Below, piece after piece: positions 31,606 to 40,946 of a stretch of DNA of 40,946 nt. The notes under the pieces are model-generated. The model searched no databases. It was not told the DNA's origin and was given only the letters and a program-made list of their open reading frames with translations. Every line of letters starts with the position of its first letter. The stretch's first letter is position 1. Location: NCBI GenBank assembly GCA_001179505.1, contig CDMY01000377.1, forward strand, positions 18,065-59,010, read 5' to 3'. This stretch comes from Vitrella brassicaformis (Eukaryota > Sar > Vitrellaceae). A program made the position numbers and the translations under genes.

Positions 31606-33416
31606 ATGGGGGAGCGTCAGTCATTTTCGTGGTTCGAGTACCAGCTGCTGACCTTGTCGCTGGCGGTGTTTATGTGTTTCTGCCTGGGCGTGCTCGAGTA
31701 CGTGCTGCGGCGGTTCTCCATCCTGCCGCTGATGTTCACCATGCTCACCATACAGAGGAGGCGGATGTACTGCTTCGAAGTCGACATCTCTCTCACACAA
31801 GAGGGCAAACACATCAGGCACGTATCTTTTGGAGGGGGAGGGAAGTGCACAGCCATGTGACACACACGTGTGTGTGTGGGCTGGTGCGATTGATGCAGGC
31901 AGCAGTGCAAGATGATGCTGCGGATTACTTTGATAGTGGTGCTGAGCTACGTGTGGCAGGGGTGTGTCCTCGAGTCCGTCACCATCACCGGCGGCAGCTT
32001 CCCCACTGAGGAGTGCGAACAGGACAAAGGTCAGCTTACATACCCCCATTTGTGCATTGCGCTAGATATATGTGTGTGTGTGTGTGTGTGTATCTGTGTG
32101 TGCGTGCGTCGAGCAGACTGTTTTGCGGCCACTTTGTCGTTCGACACGCTGTTTCAGCAGAGCCACAAGTCCATCGACTGCGACAAACCTGAAGAGTACG
32201 ACAGCGAGAAATACATCGTACGTCACCCAGCCATACAAACCAACGCCACGGGGGAAGAACTGGTGTGTGTGTGTGTGTGTGCAGGTGGTGAATTGTTTGT
32301 CGTTTGTGAATCCGAATGCCGTGCTGTGGATGGAAAAGGCGGCCATCGCCTACTCGCTGGGCCTGCTGCTGCTCAGGGCTTTCGAAATACTTCTATGGGT
32401 CTGCAGGTACGTACCCTTACACCATCCACACACACACACACACACACACCAGGGTGTCCACGCCCTGCTCTCTCTTTCTCTGTGTTGGCTGCGCTGCGTG
32501 CAGTCGTTCGTTGGCGTGGATGCGCATCGTGCTGTTTGTGCTTATCACCTACACCATCGCCCTTATCGTGCTCTTCTTCGCCGGCTATATGGCCACTTTC
32601 GTGTCCTCGTGGCTGGCCTACGTCATGATGTTCTCATTCCCCGGAGTGCTCCTCTTCACACAGAGGGCCGCGCGGTGCCTCCGCGAGTTGAGACGGCAGC
32701 TCTATGCGCAGTACCAGCAAGAGGCCACCAAGTAAGTCAGAGCACCTACCTGACCTGCATGTGTGGAGAGATCGATGTGGCCGACGTTTTGTGTGGTTGG
32801 CGGGTTCAGGTCTTTGCAGTCTCAGTTTTCCCCCGATGAGGAGATGATTCAGGCGCAGGACATCGACCAGGCCTTTTCGGTCAAATCCGTCACCCCCTCA
32901 GAGCCACAAGAAGCACCCATTGACGACGCGACGCTTTCCCTCCCTGCGGCATCGGCCGCCCGACACACAGTGTCTGGGTACGACACAGTCGCACTCAGTC
33001 GGACCTCCCCCGCCCCCCATCACTCGACCCACACGCACAACCGAGTCCCTCCGCCACACGCAACGCACACACACATCGACGACGTCCTCGAGTCCCTCGC
33101 ACTTGGTGGCGGCGATCCCGACCAGCGACCAATGACAACCAGCATGACCGAGGCAGATGACCGACCCCACCCACAGCACGGTGGCGCCACATGGACGCCG
33201 GGCGGGAGGTGGTGGGGATGGGCCAGGAGTAGCCCCTTCCAGCAGCAGCATCACCGGCACAGCAGAGGGATCCCCATCCCTTCGCTGCTGGGGTTCTTCC
33301 CGACCCGGAGAAGGGCGGGTGAGGACGGTGCGGGTGAGGACGGTGCGGATGGTTTGGGTGAGCCGCGGTCGTCTGTCTCGGCCCCGCCGGCAGATATGGA
33401 GAGGGCTGCTGCATAG
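31606..33416 (+). CDS. multi-pass membrane protein with Cys-containing loop, family unknown
   Basis: Six exons, all in phase: 31606-31821, 31903-32029, 32117-32217, 32285-32406, 32504-32731, 32810-33416; 466 residues. Hydrophobic segments are at about 14-34, 77-95, 166-188, 195-217 and 222-240. The loop between the second and third (about 96-165) is acidic and has four or more cysteines in contexts EECEQ, DCFAA, DCDKP and VNCLS, consistent with disulfides on the lumenal or outer side. After the last helix comes a basic segment (AARCLRELRRQLYAQYQQ), then a 200-residue disordered tail rich in Pro, His and Gly. I recognise no family. A sensor, channel-like or scaffold role is possible, but nothing in the sequence decides it. 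The start is the first ATG after the divergent spacer. Confidence 0.8.
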
Positions 33417-33713
33417 TGACAATTGGGGGGATATGGGGGGGATTCCTTTGGTGGGCAGATTCCGCTGTGTATAGGGGTGGGTGCTTTCAACGCCTTTCGG
33501 GACAGCTTGTGGCAATGCACTTTCTGTTTTCGTGTGGCCCCGTGGGTGGTGAACGCGCCGTATTTTTCCTTGTCGACTCAGTCAGCCGGCCAGTGTGCGA
33601 CATGACATCACTTGTGTGTGAATCCTTCCACCCATCGGAAGATTGAGATCGAGGTCATTTATACGACATCCATGCAGCACAGCACGCACACACGCCCAGC
33701 CATCTCTATGAAG

Positions 33714-34678
33714 TCACGGCAGGTCATCAATCCCCAGCTGTCGAAAGACCATCTCATGCAGCCGGTCCTCCTCAAACCGAGGCAGCAGCGCCAGCCGCCT
33801 CCCATCAGCCTCACCGCCACCCATACTACCCATATCGCCGGAGTGCGCCTGGCCATGCCTATTTCTATGCCTCTTTTGCTGGTTGCTGCTGCCGCCACCA
33901 GCCACCGGGAAGGGGAGAGGGGTCAGAGAGGGCGGGGCGGGGGGAGGCCGGGGCAGCGCCGAACGCCTCAGTCCCGCAGTGATCCTCTCCACGCGCGCAT
34001 CGTTTGTGCGGCGTGTTGGGCTTTCAGACGATCTGCAGACAGAGAGAAGGTGCAAATAGGCAATCTATCGGTGTGGTCCTTCAGACATACATACTTGTTG
34101 ACGGTGATTTTGGCCCTGCATGACCTCCTGGCGCCCGAAGCTCTGCCGACGGGTTCTGGGTCGTCCGTGAGGAGCGGGGGCACTCGAGGGTCCCTCACCA
34201 CCGCACGGCCAGTCGGAAAACGCTCAACATAATCCCTGCACACACGGACAGCCACACACATTACGATGAAGAGGAAGTCGTGTGTGTGTTTGTGTTACCC
34301 TCGCCCGCTGCGATCATTCCCCTGGCCCTCTATCTCCTCCAACTCCTGCAAACGGCACATCGCACACACAACACACACGACAGACACGACACACAAGGTC
34401 CAGATGGTCGTGTGCGGCGTCGGCCTGCCTGCCTGCCTGCTGACCTTCATGACTTGCTGCACTTGGGCGTTGAACTCCAGCAGGCTATTGAGGTTGTAAT
34501 CCACACCCTCCTGCAGTGCGCCCATCTCCCCAATGGCAGCCTCATCACCCTCATAATTATTATCATCGTCAAGGAAGGCGCTCGTCGAGCCATCAGCCGC
34601 CGCATCTCTGTCCACCGGCTCATCCACACGCACAGGCGGCCGCGGAGGCAGCCTGTGCAGCCCCAGAGCCCGCTGCAT
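33714..34678 (-). CDS. small hypothetical protein
   Basis: Not recognised. Four exons in phase: 34445-34678, 34299-34345, 34095-34235, 33714-34032; 246 residues from the ATG at 34678. The N-terminal half is acidic with a helical segment (LLEFNAQVQQVMKELEEIEG) that could pair in a coiled coil. The middle is Arg/Pro-rich. The C-terminus (RFEEDRLHEMVFRQLGIDDL) looks helical. The frame stays open for about 45 codons upstream of 34678 without an ATG, so an unseen 5' exon may lengthen the protein. It converges with the membrane-protein gene, leaving 297 bases between stops. Confidence 0.6.
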
Positions 34679-34962
34679 GGCTACGAAGGTCCTGCCTACG
34701 CCTCTCGGTGCCTCTGCACTGGCGAAGGCGAGTCTGCAGGGACGCAAATGCGGCAGAGGCGGAATTGAGGCCGTATCTTCGTCAATGCACTGACCCGTTT
34801 CGACGGCTCGCACCTTCTTGCGAGCTCAAAAAGAAGGACCTGACGAGGCAGTCTTCAAACAGTGCAGTTGTTATCGTTTGCCTCTGTTCGTTGCAGGTGG
34901 CCCGCTGATCTATGCTGACTATTCATCTCATCCTCACCGTCACGAGCGTTCCCTCCCTGCAG

Positions 34963-35089
34963 GGCCGGTAGCTACTGCGGCGCCGTCAAGGATATGGACC
35001 ACTCACTGTCCACATCGCCGCCTGAGCTCTGCCACTGCACCAACTGCCGCAAGGCGATGGTGACCAATGACATCTCGCTTTCACGGTGA
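34963..35089 (+). pseudogene. fragment resembling a GFA/CENP-V zinc-binding domain
   Basis: After an acceptor-like CCTGCAG, the plus strand reads SYCGAVK, then LCHCTNCRKA about 16 residues later, and stops at 35087-35089, four bases before the next gene's ATG. The spacing CGAV...CHCxxCRK is the N-terminal zinc site of the glutathione-dependent formaldehyde-activating (GFA) / CENP-V family. The usual first Cys and the rest of the domain are missing. It may be a relic, or the end of a short gene whose first exons I cannot define. Confidence 0.4.
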
Positions 35090-35092
35090 TTG

Positions 35093-36130
35093 ATGGCGTC
35101 TTCGGTGCCCGACGACCTGTGGCGAGGCCGGGTGGTGAGGTGCCTGCAGCTGCCTGATGTGATATCTCTCCGCAAAACCTCCCGCGCCATCGGCACGTCC
35201 ATCATCACGGCCGCTCTGCTGGTGGAGCGCATCGACGGCTCCCTCGCCCGCCACTCCCTCACCGGCCTCATCGACATCGACCGCACTGCCCCTCTCCCAT
35301 TCAGCTATGTGCTGCGGGCGGCCTATGTGCTGGAGCAGGGCAGCGACGAGTGGCCTGGGATGGGGCGGTTCATCCGGCTGGCCGCCATCTATCGGCTGAC
35401 CCCTGCCAATGGGCTGCCCCTGGTGCTATCGGCTCAGTGGCTGACAGCCAACCTGCCCAGCAGGACGGCATTCCACCAGCTGCCATTGGCGATGGCGATC
35501 TATCGGCTGTTCGGCCACCTGCTCACACACAACGGACACAGCCTGGCGCTGCAGCAGGCCGACAATGGGAGCTATAGGATCAGCAATGAGTCGTTTCGTG
35601 TGGTGCCGTTGGGTGAGCTGTGGGGCGGCCATGGCTATGCTGAGGGCTACAAGCGGGCCGACCCTATCATCCGACACGGCATATGGATCTTCCGCTCATT
35701 CTCGGCATTCCTGCTGGCCACGCTGCTCTGCTGGCGGTGCAATGGAGAGGGAGTGGGTCAGAAGTTGGTGCTCTCTGCACAGTTCGGCCATGGTGACCCT
35801 CGCTTTGGCCGTCTGCTGAGGACCGACGACATCAGTGAGGATTTGGGCATCGTCGCCGACTTTCGCTACGATGGGGGGGATCTGAACCATGCTGATGCGG
35901 AAGAGAGGCGTTTTGTGGTAGTCAGAGGCTTCCGCCAGGGCGAGACCGTCGCTGCCTTCCTCTGGATTGGGTATGGCAGCATCGTGCTGCGGACGACCGA
36001 GCCATCCGCTGCGGATGCACCTGCATCACTCGCCCACCGCTTCCCAATTTCGGAGCCCCTGTGGCGCCGTCTGCTGCAGCGATTCGGTCTGGAAACCGAC
36101 GTCATGGACAGGGGTATAGTGGTGGGGTGA
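35093..36130 (+). CDS. F-box-like family protein, intact copy
   Basis: Single-exon gene of 345 residues, unusual in this intron-rich window. The N-terminal SVPDDLWRGRVVRCLQLPDV followed by LRKTSRAI resembles an F-box, which would recruit SCF ubiquitin ligase; this is weak evidence. The remaining 300 residues form a conserved domain I do not recognise, with GMGRFIRLAAIYRLTPANG, GELWGGHGYA, GDPRFGRLLRTDD, and GFRQGETVAAFLWIGYG near the end. A degenerate copy lies at 27457-28506. The absence of introns and the presence of a decayed duplicate suggest retrocopying or rapid family turnover. The stop codon overlaps a donor-like GGTGAGTG, also present in the pseudogene, so a further exon is conceivable. 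Confidence 0.75.
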   Translation: MASSVPDDLWRGRVVRCLQLPDVISLRKTSRAIGTSIITAALLVERIDGSLARHSLTGLIDIDRTAPLPFSYVLRAAYVLEQGSDEWPGMGRFIRLAAIYRLTPANGLPLVLSAQWLTANLPSRTAFHQLPLAMAIYRLFGHLLTHNGHSLALQQADNGSYRISNESFRVVPLGELWGGHGYAEGYKRADPIIRHGIWIFRSFSAFLLATLLCWRCNGEGVGQKLVLSAQFGHGDPRFGRLLRTDDISEDLGIVADFRYDGGDLNHADAEERRFVVVRGFRQGETVAAFLWIGYGSIVLRTTEPSAADAPASLAHRFPISEPLWRRLLQRFGLETDVMDRGIVVG

Positions 36131-37012
36131 GTGTGGTGCTGGCTGGCGATTTGTGTTGCTGTATGCTGGCCGGGCAGTGTGGGAGTGGTGGAGGGGGGCT
36201 GACGTGACTGAGAATGAATGAGTGAAGGTCACGATTACTTTTATGTCAGACTCAATGGCTGCATATGGCATCGCTTTTTTCAATGACTGAATGGCTTGAC
36301 CAAAGTCGCTTCGTTTCCCCAGGCATACAAACATGAGCCTCCACAAAACAAACACACAGACACGTGTTGCTACATGTGATTATCAGAAGAGAGACGGGAG
36401 TGAAGGAGAACGTGAAGGAGAAAGGCGGCCAGCACGCGGTATACCCATGGGGGCGTTGCTGGCCTTGACAAGGGAAAGACGGACAAGTGAGGGTGTTGGC
36501 GAGAAATCCCGCTTGACACGGGACGATTTCGTCACCTGACTGCCATGGCCAGGCGCGTTTTTCTTTTGTGTGGGTTTTGGTCGGGTGCTTTGCAAAGAAC
36601 GAACTGTTCTGTTGGTGACGGCCTGGACTGACAGCCACGCGCGCGAAGATGTGCAGTGGAGTAGAGTGGGTGTGTCTGGATGTGCGTCTGATGTGCATCT
36701 GACTGATACCTGGACCCATGAGCAGAGCCATGTCTTTCAGTTATTTCGTCCATCAGACACGGTCTTGATTGTGCACGATGTCATCCCTGTACTAATGCAC
36801 CACGCCATGCATCATCACACAGACAAACATGTCCAGCAGTCAGGCAGGCAATGTTCAAAAGGCACAAAACGGAACCGGTATGTACAAGCGGTCACACATG
36901 GTAACCTCACCACCCAGGCAGACGGGCAGAGAGAAAAACCCCGTGGCAATCAATGCGTTAAATCGACGTTCGACGAGCTGTAAGCTATCTGTCTGTTCTG
37001 CTATCCATCTGT
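36131..37012. other. convergent intergenic region, 882 bases
   Basis: Lies between two convergent gene ends (35093-36130 and 37013-40286). Open frames on both strands lack motif or splice support. Nothing recognisable is present. Confidence 0.55.
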
Positions 37013-40000
37013 TCACAGCTCGATCTCCTCCGCCCACATCTTGCCCCCGAGGTGCTCCCCCAAATTATCCATCACGACACGGCGCGTCTTGTCGTAGGGG
37101 GCCGCCTCGGTCGTGCAGATGTCAACATCGCGTCGACTCCCCCAATCCTCCACCCGAATCACCGCCATGTGCCCCTCGCCCATCACCTCACTCCCCACCA
37201 CCACCAGCCGATCATGGCGCACCGCCGCCCCGTCAGGCCGCTCCTTGTCGAAGACGGCCACGCCCCGTGGCCACCCCCCGACCTGTGCAACATCGCTGGC
37301 AGAGATCGCCAGCAGCTGACACACATGCTGAAATGCAGCAAAGGAAGGGCGGCAAGACCTCCAGGATTTGATCCAACGGATGTGCTCGCCGTAACGAAGC
37401 CAGTAGAACAGCTCGAAGGCCACCATACAGGCGTAGGTGGGATACGTCACGAAGGCCTCCATCTGTGTGGGCGGGCTGGCGGGGTCGAATGCATTGGGGA
37501 AGAGGGGGCTTGGGGAGGCCAGGAGGGTCGGCCTGGAACGGCCAGTGGGGGGGCAAAGAATGCCGTCGTGGTCCATCAGCAGTCTCTGTCGGCCTAGATC
37601 ATCAGCGACAGTGATCCCCCGGCTGAGGATCTTCCACTGGCGGACCGCCTCGGTCCGGCCGACGAAGGCCGCCCGGCTGCCGAACGCGTCGAAATGCTCA
37701 TCGCCCAACACCACTGGCCTCCTTCCCCTCAGGATGTAGAGCATCTCCAAGTGAGGTCGCCATCTCCGCCAGTTGCCGCCCCTCTCGAGCATGAACAGCC
37801 GACGGGTGAGCTGTTGGATGAGGTAGGCGATGCAGCAGCCGTGGCTGAGTGCGGCAGGGAGCGGCAGCTGGGGGATGATGCACACCAGAAATGAGCCGAA
37901 TCCAAGAGTCGGCAGCAGCACGCCCAATACACGCAGAAGGAGGGGCAGGAGTATGGGGGCGATGTCGTTGCGAAGGGCCTTATCAAAGCGGCTGAGGGCG
38001 ATCATTCCAGCGTAGCTGCTGCTGCTGAGGCACTGGGCGATGGTCGGCATCACTTCACGGGGCACGGCAGAGAAGGGCACGCCCTCTTGCCTATCGCCTG
38101 TTATGACCGCTACATCACAAACAATGTCATTCAGCACGTGTATGTGCCTTTGTGATTGTGTCCTTCTGCACTGGAGCTGTTGGTTACCATCGGCAGCAGA
38201 CGCGGCAGACGAGGATGGCTCGCTACTAGACGCGCCAGCTCCATCAGCAGCAGCAGCCGACATCTGCGGACCCGCAACAGACCTAACACGGACACTCCGC
38301 GACTGCTCGAGCTGGTCACTGCACACGAGAGGGAGAAAGGGGGAGACAGAGTGGAGGTGTGGTGTGTTGGCTGTGGGTGTCGGGGGTGTGGTATGACCTC
38401 TCCGACAACTGATGGGGATAGTACTCGCTCTCGGAACGCATCTGACCAGCCATGCCACACCCCACACACATGCACCCATCCATCGTCTGCCTTTCCCCTC
38501 TCCCCCCCGCCCCCGCGTGCCACTGACACTGACCTGGCCCTCCTCGTAATCCTCGTCCTCGTAAAGGGGCGGGGGCGGCTGGGTGGGCCGCTCCGGCAAC
38601 AACACACCCACACCCGAGCTAACGCTACCCTTTCCCCCACCCTCTCCGTCCCCCTCCTCCTCTATGCCCTCCTCTCCCTCACCCACACCCACATCGGGCT
38701 TGGCCCCCTTCTCGCCCCGCATAAAATTGCCCATGTGCTCCCGCAGCTCAGGTGAGATGCCCGCCGAGCGCGTCTTGCCCTTCTGGTGCTGTTTCTTCTT
38801 GATCCGAATGTCGCGCGTGGCCTCGCCCTTGAGGACCGCCTGTGTGCTGCTGTCCTGGTTGATCTGGAGGGCGTTTATCTCCTGCCGGATGGTGCTGTGG
38901 GCGCGGGGGATGCGCGCGAAGCCGCCCTGGGGCGGCTTGCTGGGGCCGCCCGTGGTGGTGGTGCCGCCCCCGTTCTGCTGCTGCTGCTGTTGGTGGGCGA
39001 CAAGGTTGCTGAGGGGCGTGACGAGGCCGCCGTTGGTCATGTTGGTGTCGTCCTGCTCGCCGCCCTCCTCAGGAATGATGGCGCCGACGTTTGGCGTCGG
39101 GTAGAATGTCGCGCCCCGGCTGTCATAGGGGGCCTGGAGGTCGGGCTCGGAACTGTTGGTGTAGATGACCCCCGCGGCCGGCAGCACGTGGTGCTGGTCC
39201 CTGACCATCACCGGCGGGCGCTGGGGGTACGGAGCGGGCGGCAGGTAGCTCCGGTCCGGCAGAATCCCACCATCCATACCCATCCCGCCATCTACTCCCC
39301 TGCCCATGTTGCCCGGCATCGCTATCCCTCCGCCCCCTTGTTTCTTCTGCAGTTGCTGCGGCATCATGGCCGGGAGCGTCCCACGGCCGGTCACCTGCTG
39401 GTGCTGATGCATGAGCTGCTGGTACTGGTGCTGCGGTGGCCGCACCTGATGGCCGCCTCCGCCCCCTCCCCCAACCCACGGCGGCATGAAGGGCACTGGG
39501 GTGGTCTCGCCCTGCCCCTGTGTGCCCGGCCCGCTGCCGAACCCGAGGCCCCTCTTCATGGCCAGCCACGGCGGCTGGAAGAACCCCCTTTGCTGCTGCT
39601 GCTGCTGCTGTTGGGGGTGGAAGGGCTTCTGCTTGGGTCTGAAGTCGTAGGATGCGTGTGCCTCCGGGAGGTTTGCGGGCCCCTGTGGGGTGGCTGCGGT
39701 GTTGGTGTACTGGATGATGTTGGGCGGGAGCGTCGAGTGGGAGCCTGTGGCGGTAAGCTGCGGCCGGGGCGGCGGGCCGGTCCTGGTGGGCTGTGGCGTG
39801 CGAGAGGGAGCGGGCATCGTGAGGTTCTGAGCAGAGCGCGGCGCCATGCCCGACAGATCTTGCGACTGAGAATACGCACCACCTGCACAGACCAACACAA
39901 CACCGCAACACACAGGGAAAGAAAGATGTACTCCCGTGTTGCGCAAAGCGCCGCGCCTTCCTTTCGTGCGTACGGTATGGCTGCAAGTGGGCAGCAGCAG

Positions 40001-40286
40001 GGCGACCAGCGACGAACCCAGGGGACAGGTTCGCACCAGGGCGTCCATAACCTGACCACCCACAACGCAAAACGACGAATGCATCATCAGGTCTGGCGGT
40101 TTTCTCGCTTCCTCTCCCCCCTCCCCGTCGCGTGCGCTCACCACTAGTCGGCGACAGCTGAGGCCTCACCCTAGGGTGCACAGGAGGCGGCTTCTGCGCC
40201 GATCCCTCACCAGCACTGCCCGCCATCACGTTAGGTGTCACCAGCACAGGGCGGGGGGCGAGTGGACGCTGCGGGGGCTGCGACAT
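37013..40286 (-). CDS. disordered Gln/Gly/Pro-rich protein joined to F-box-like C-terminal domain
   Basis: Exons in phase: 40142-40286, 38534-39882, 38398-38441, 38188-38318, 37013-38097; 917 residues. Residues 1-510 are low complexity with poly-Gln runs, Gly/Met/Pro-rich stretches and a basic patch (RDIRIKKKQHQKGKTR), typical of RNA- or chromatin-associated disordered proteins. After MSAAAADGAGASS (38267) the style changes. VPFSAVPREVMPTIAQCL with LSRFDKAL is F-box-like, followed by hydrophobic LPLLLRVLGVLLPTLGFGSF and a conserved domain (RPHLEMLYILRGRRPVVLGD, EAVRQWKIL, GVAVFDKERPDG). A partial paralogue of only this second half lies at 40404-40946. The two halves could be separate genes, with the second starting at the ATG near 38267. 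The phase-perfect 44-base exon 38398-38441 argues for one transcript. Confidence 0.62.
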
Positions 40287-40403
40287 GGCTCACGTCGGTA
40301 ACAGATAAGAACAGAGGCTTAATCTATGGCGGGAATTCCAAAGTCCCTAACAACCCGGAATTCCCTTTACGCCGTCGTAAACTCTCGAAGAAACGGTTTT
40401 ACA

Positions 40404-40946
40404 AGCCTTCGAGGGGGGCGGCAACTGGGCCAGATGGAAGCCTCACCTGGAGATGCTGTACTTGCTGAGGGGCAATAGGCCTGTGGTGCTGGGTGACGAC
40501 AACTTCGGCGTGTTTGGCAGCCGGCGGCCTTCATCGGCGAGGCAGAGGCGGTGCGGCAGTGGAAGATACTCAGCTGGGGGGTCATTGTCAGTTTTCGAAA
40601 CCAGCTACAGCTGATGAACGGCAACACCATCCTTCGCTTTCACATTTGCCCTTACACCCCCACCCTCTTTGCCAGCCCCGTCTTCCCTCACGTACCATTC
40701 GACCCCACCAACCCGCCCACTAAGCTGAGCGGCTTGACGTACCCCAACTACACATCAATGGTGGCATTCGTCTTGTTCGGCTGGCTCTATTACGACAGCG
40801 ACTTCCCTTGCATCAGGTCCTGGGTGTCTTGGCGTCGTGCCTCTGCTGCACGCCGGCGTGTCGTTGCAGTGCTGGCGGCCTCTCCCAGCGATGAGGCACA
40901 GTGGGGGGCGGGGGCGGCCGTGTTCGACAAGCGGCTCCCGGACGTG
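40404..40946 (+). pseudogene. partial, frameshifted paralogue of the 37013-38097 domain
   Basis: The plus strand reads GGNWARWKPHLEMLYLLRGN, then RPVVLGDDNFGVFGS, matching GGNWRRWRPHLEMLYILRGR and RPVVLGDEHFDAFGS of the minus-strand gene. At about 40523 one G appears to be missing in AGCCGGCGGCC, and the frame then shifts and meets a stop. The other frame continues AAFIGEAEAVRQWKIL and stays open to the right edge, ending AAVFDKRLPDV. The first part of the domain is absent upstream of 40404. The copy continues past the window. Confidence 0.75.

Noticed and set aside
33612-34232. 206-codon plus-strand frame
   Set aside because: Antisense to the last exons of the minus-strand gene at 33714-34678, which close in phase.
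38786-40147. 453-codon open frame on the plus strand
   Set aside because: Antisense to exon 38534-39882 of the minus-strand gene. Its Leu/Arg/Gly-rich composition is the mirror of the Gln/Gly/Pro repeats, and it has no motifs.

Overview
This is a nuclear genome window from an intron-rich, GC-rich unicellular eukaryote. Almost every gene is cut into many short exons by introns of about 40-130 bases. Splice sites are plain GT-AG, and many introns carry (GT)n runs on the coding strand directly before the acceptor. The set of families (a callose-type 1,3-beta-glucan synthase, a DRG-binding CCCH protein, an NHE-type Na+/H+ exchanger, an AP2-like repeat protein and expanded F-box-like families) together with the intron style points to an alveolate alga. 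A chromerid such as Vitrella brassicaformis is my best guess, but this is inference and not a database match. I rebuilt gene models by hand by following splice sites and checking that reading phase is kept across every junction. Where phase does not close I say so.

Layout, left to right. 1-4464: N-terminal 1046 residues of a glucan synthase on the minus strand, running off the left edge, which is a 26-base poly-G run. 5040-7496: ZC3H15/DFRP1 orthologue (+), divergent from the synthase. 8279-12686: Na+/H+ exchanger (-). 13083-17190: a gene (+) built from three tandem copies of an exon cassette (acidic linker, AP2-like module, Ala/Lys/Arg-rich linker), ending in a SAM-like domain. 18239-25143: a block of one duplicated, apparently undescribed family of membrane coiled-coil proteins. 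It holds an intact copy (+, 18239-21407), an inverted copy (-, 22677-25143), a decayed partial copy (-, 21717-22717) and smaller fragments.

25633-27319: a small GTPase-like protein (-) whose P-loop looks destroyed. 27457-28506: a frameshifted pseudogene (+) of an F-box-like family whose intact copy lies at 35093-36130. 28972-31301: RluA/RPUSD2-type RNA pseudouridine synthase (-). 31606-33416: a multi-pass membrane protein with a Cys-containing loop (+). 33714-34678: a small protein of unknown function (-). 34963-35089: a fragment of a GFA/CENP-V-type zinc domain (+). 37013-40286: a 917-residue protein (-) joining a long disordered Gln/Pro/Gly-rich half to an F-box-like half. 40404-end: a frameshifted partial paralogue of that second half on the opposite strand.

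The left half is mostly conserved housekeeping genes in head-to-head and tail-to-tail pairs with 300-800 base spacers. The right half is lineage-specific and shaped by local duplication, inversion and decay. I see no operon-like arrangement, no RNA genes, no CRISPR and no recognisable transposase.
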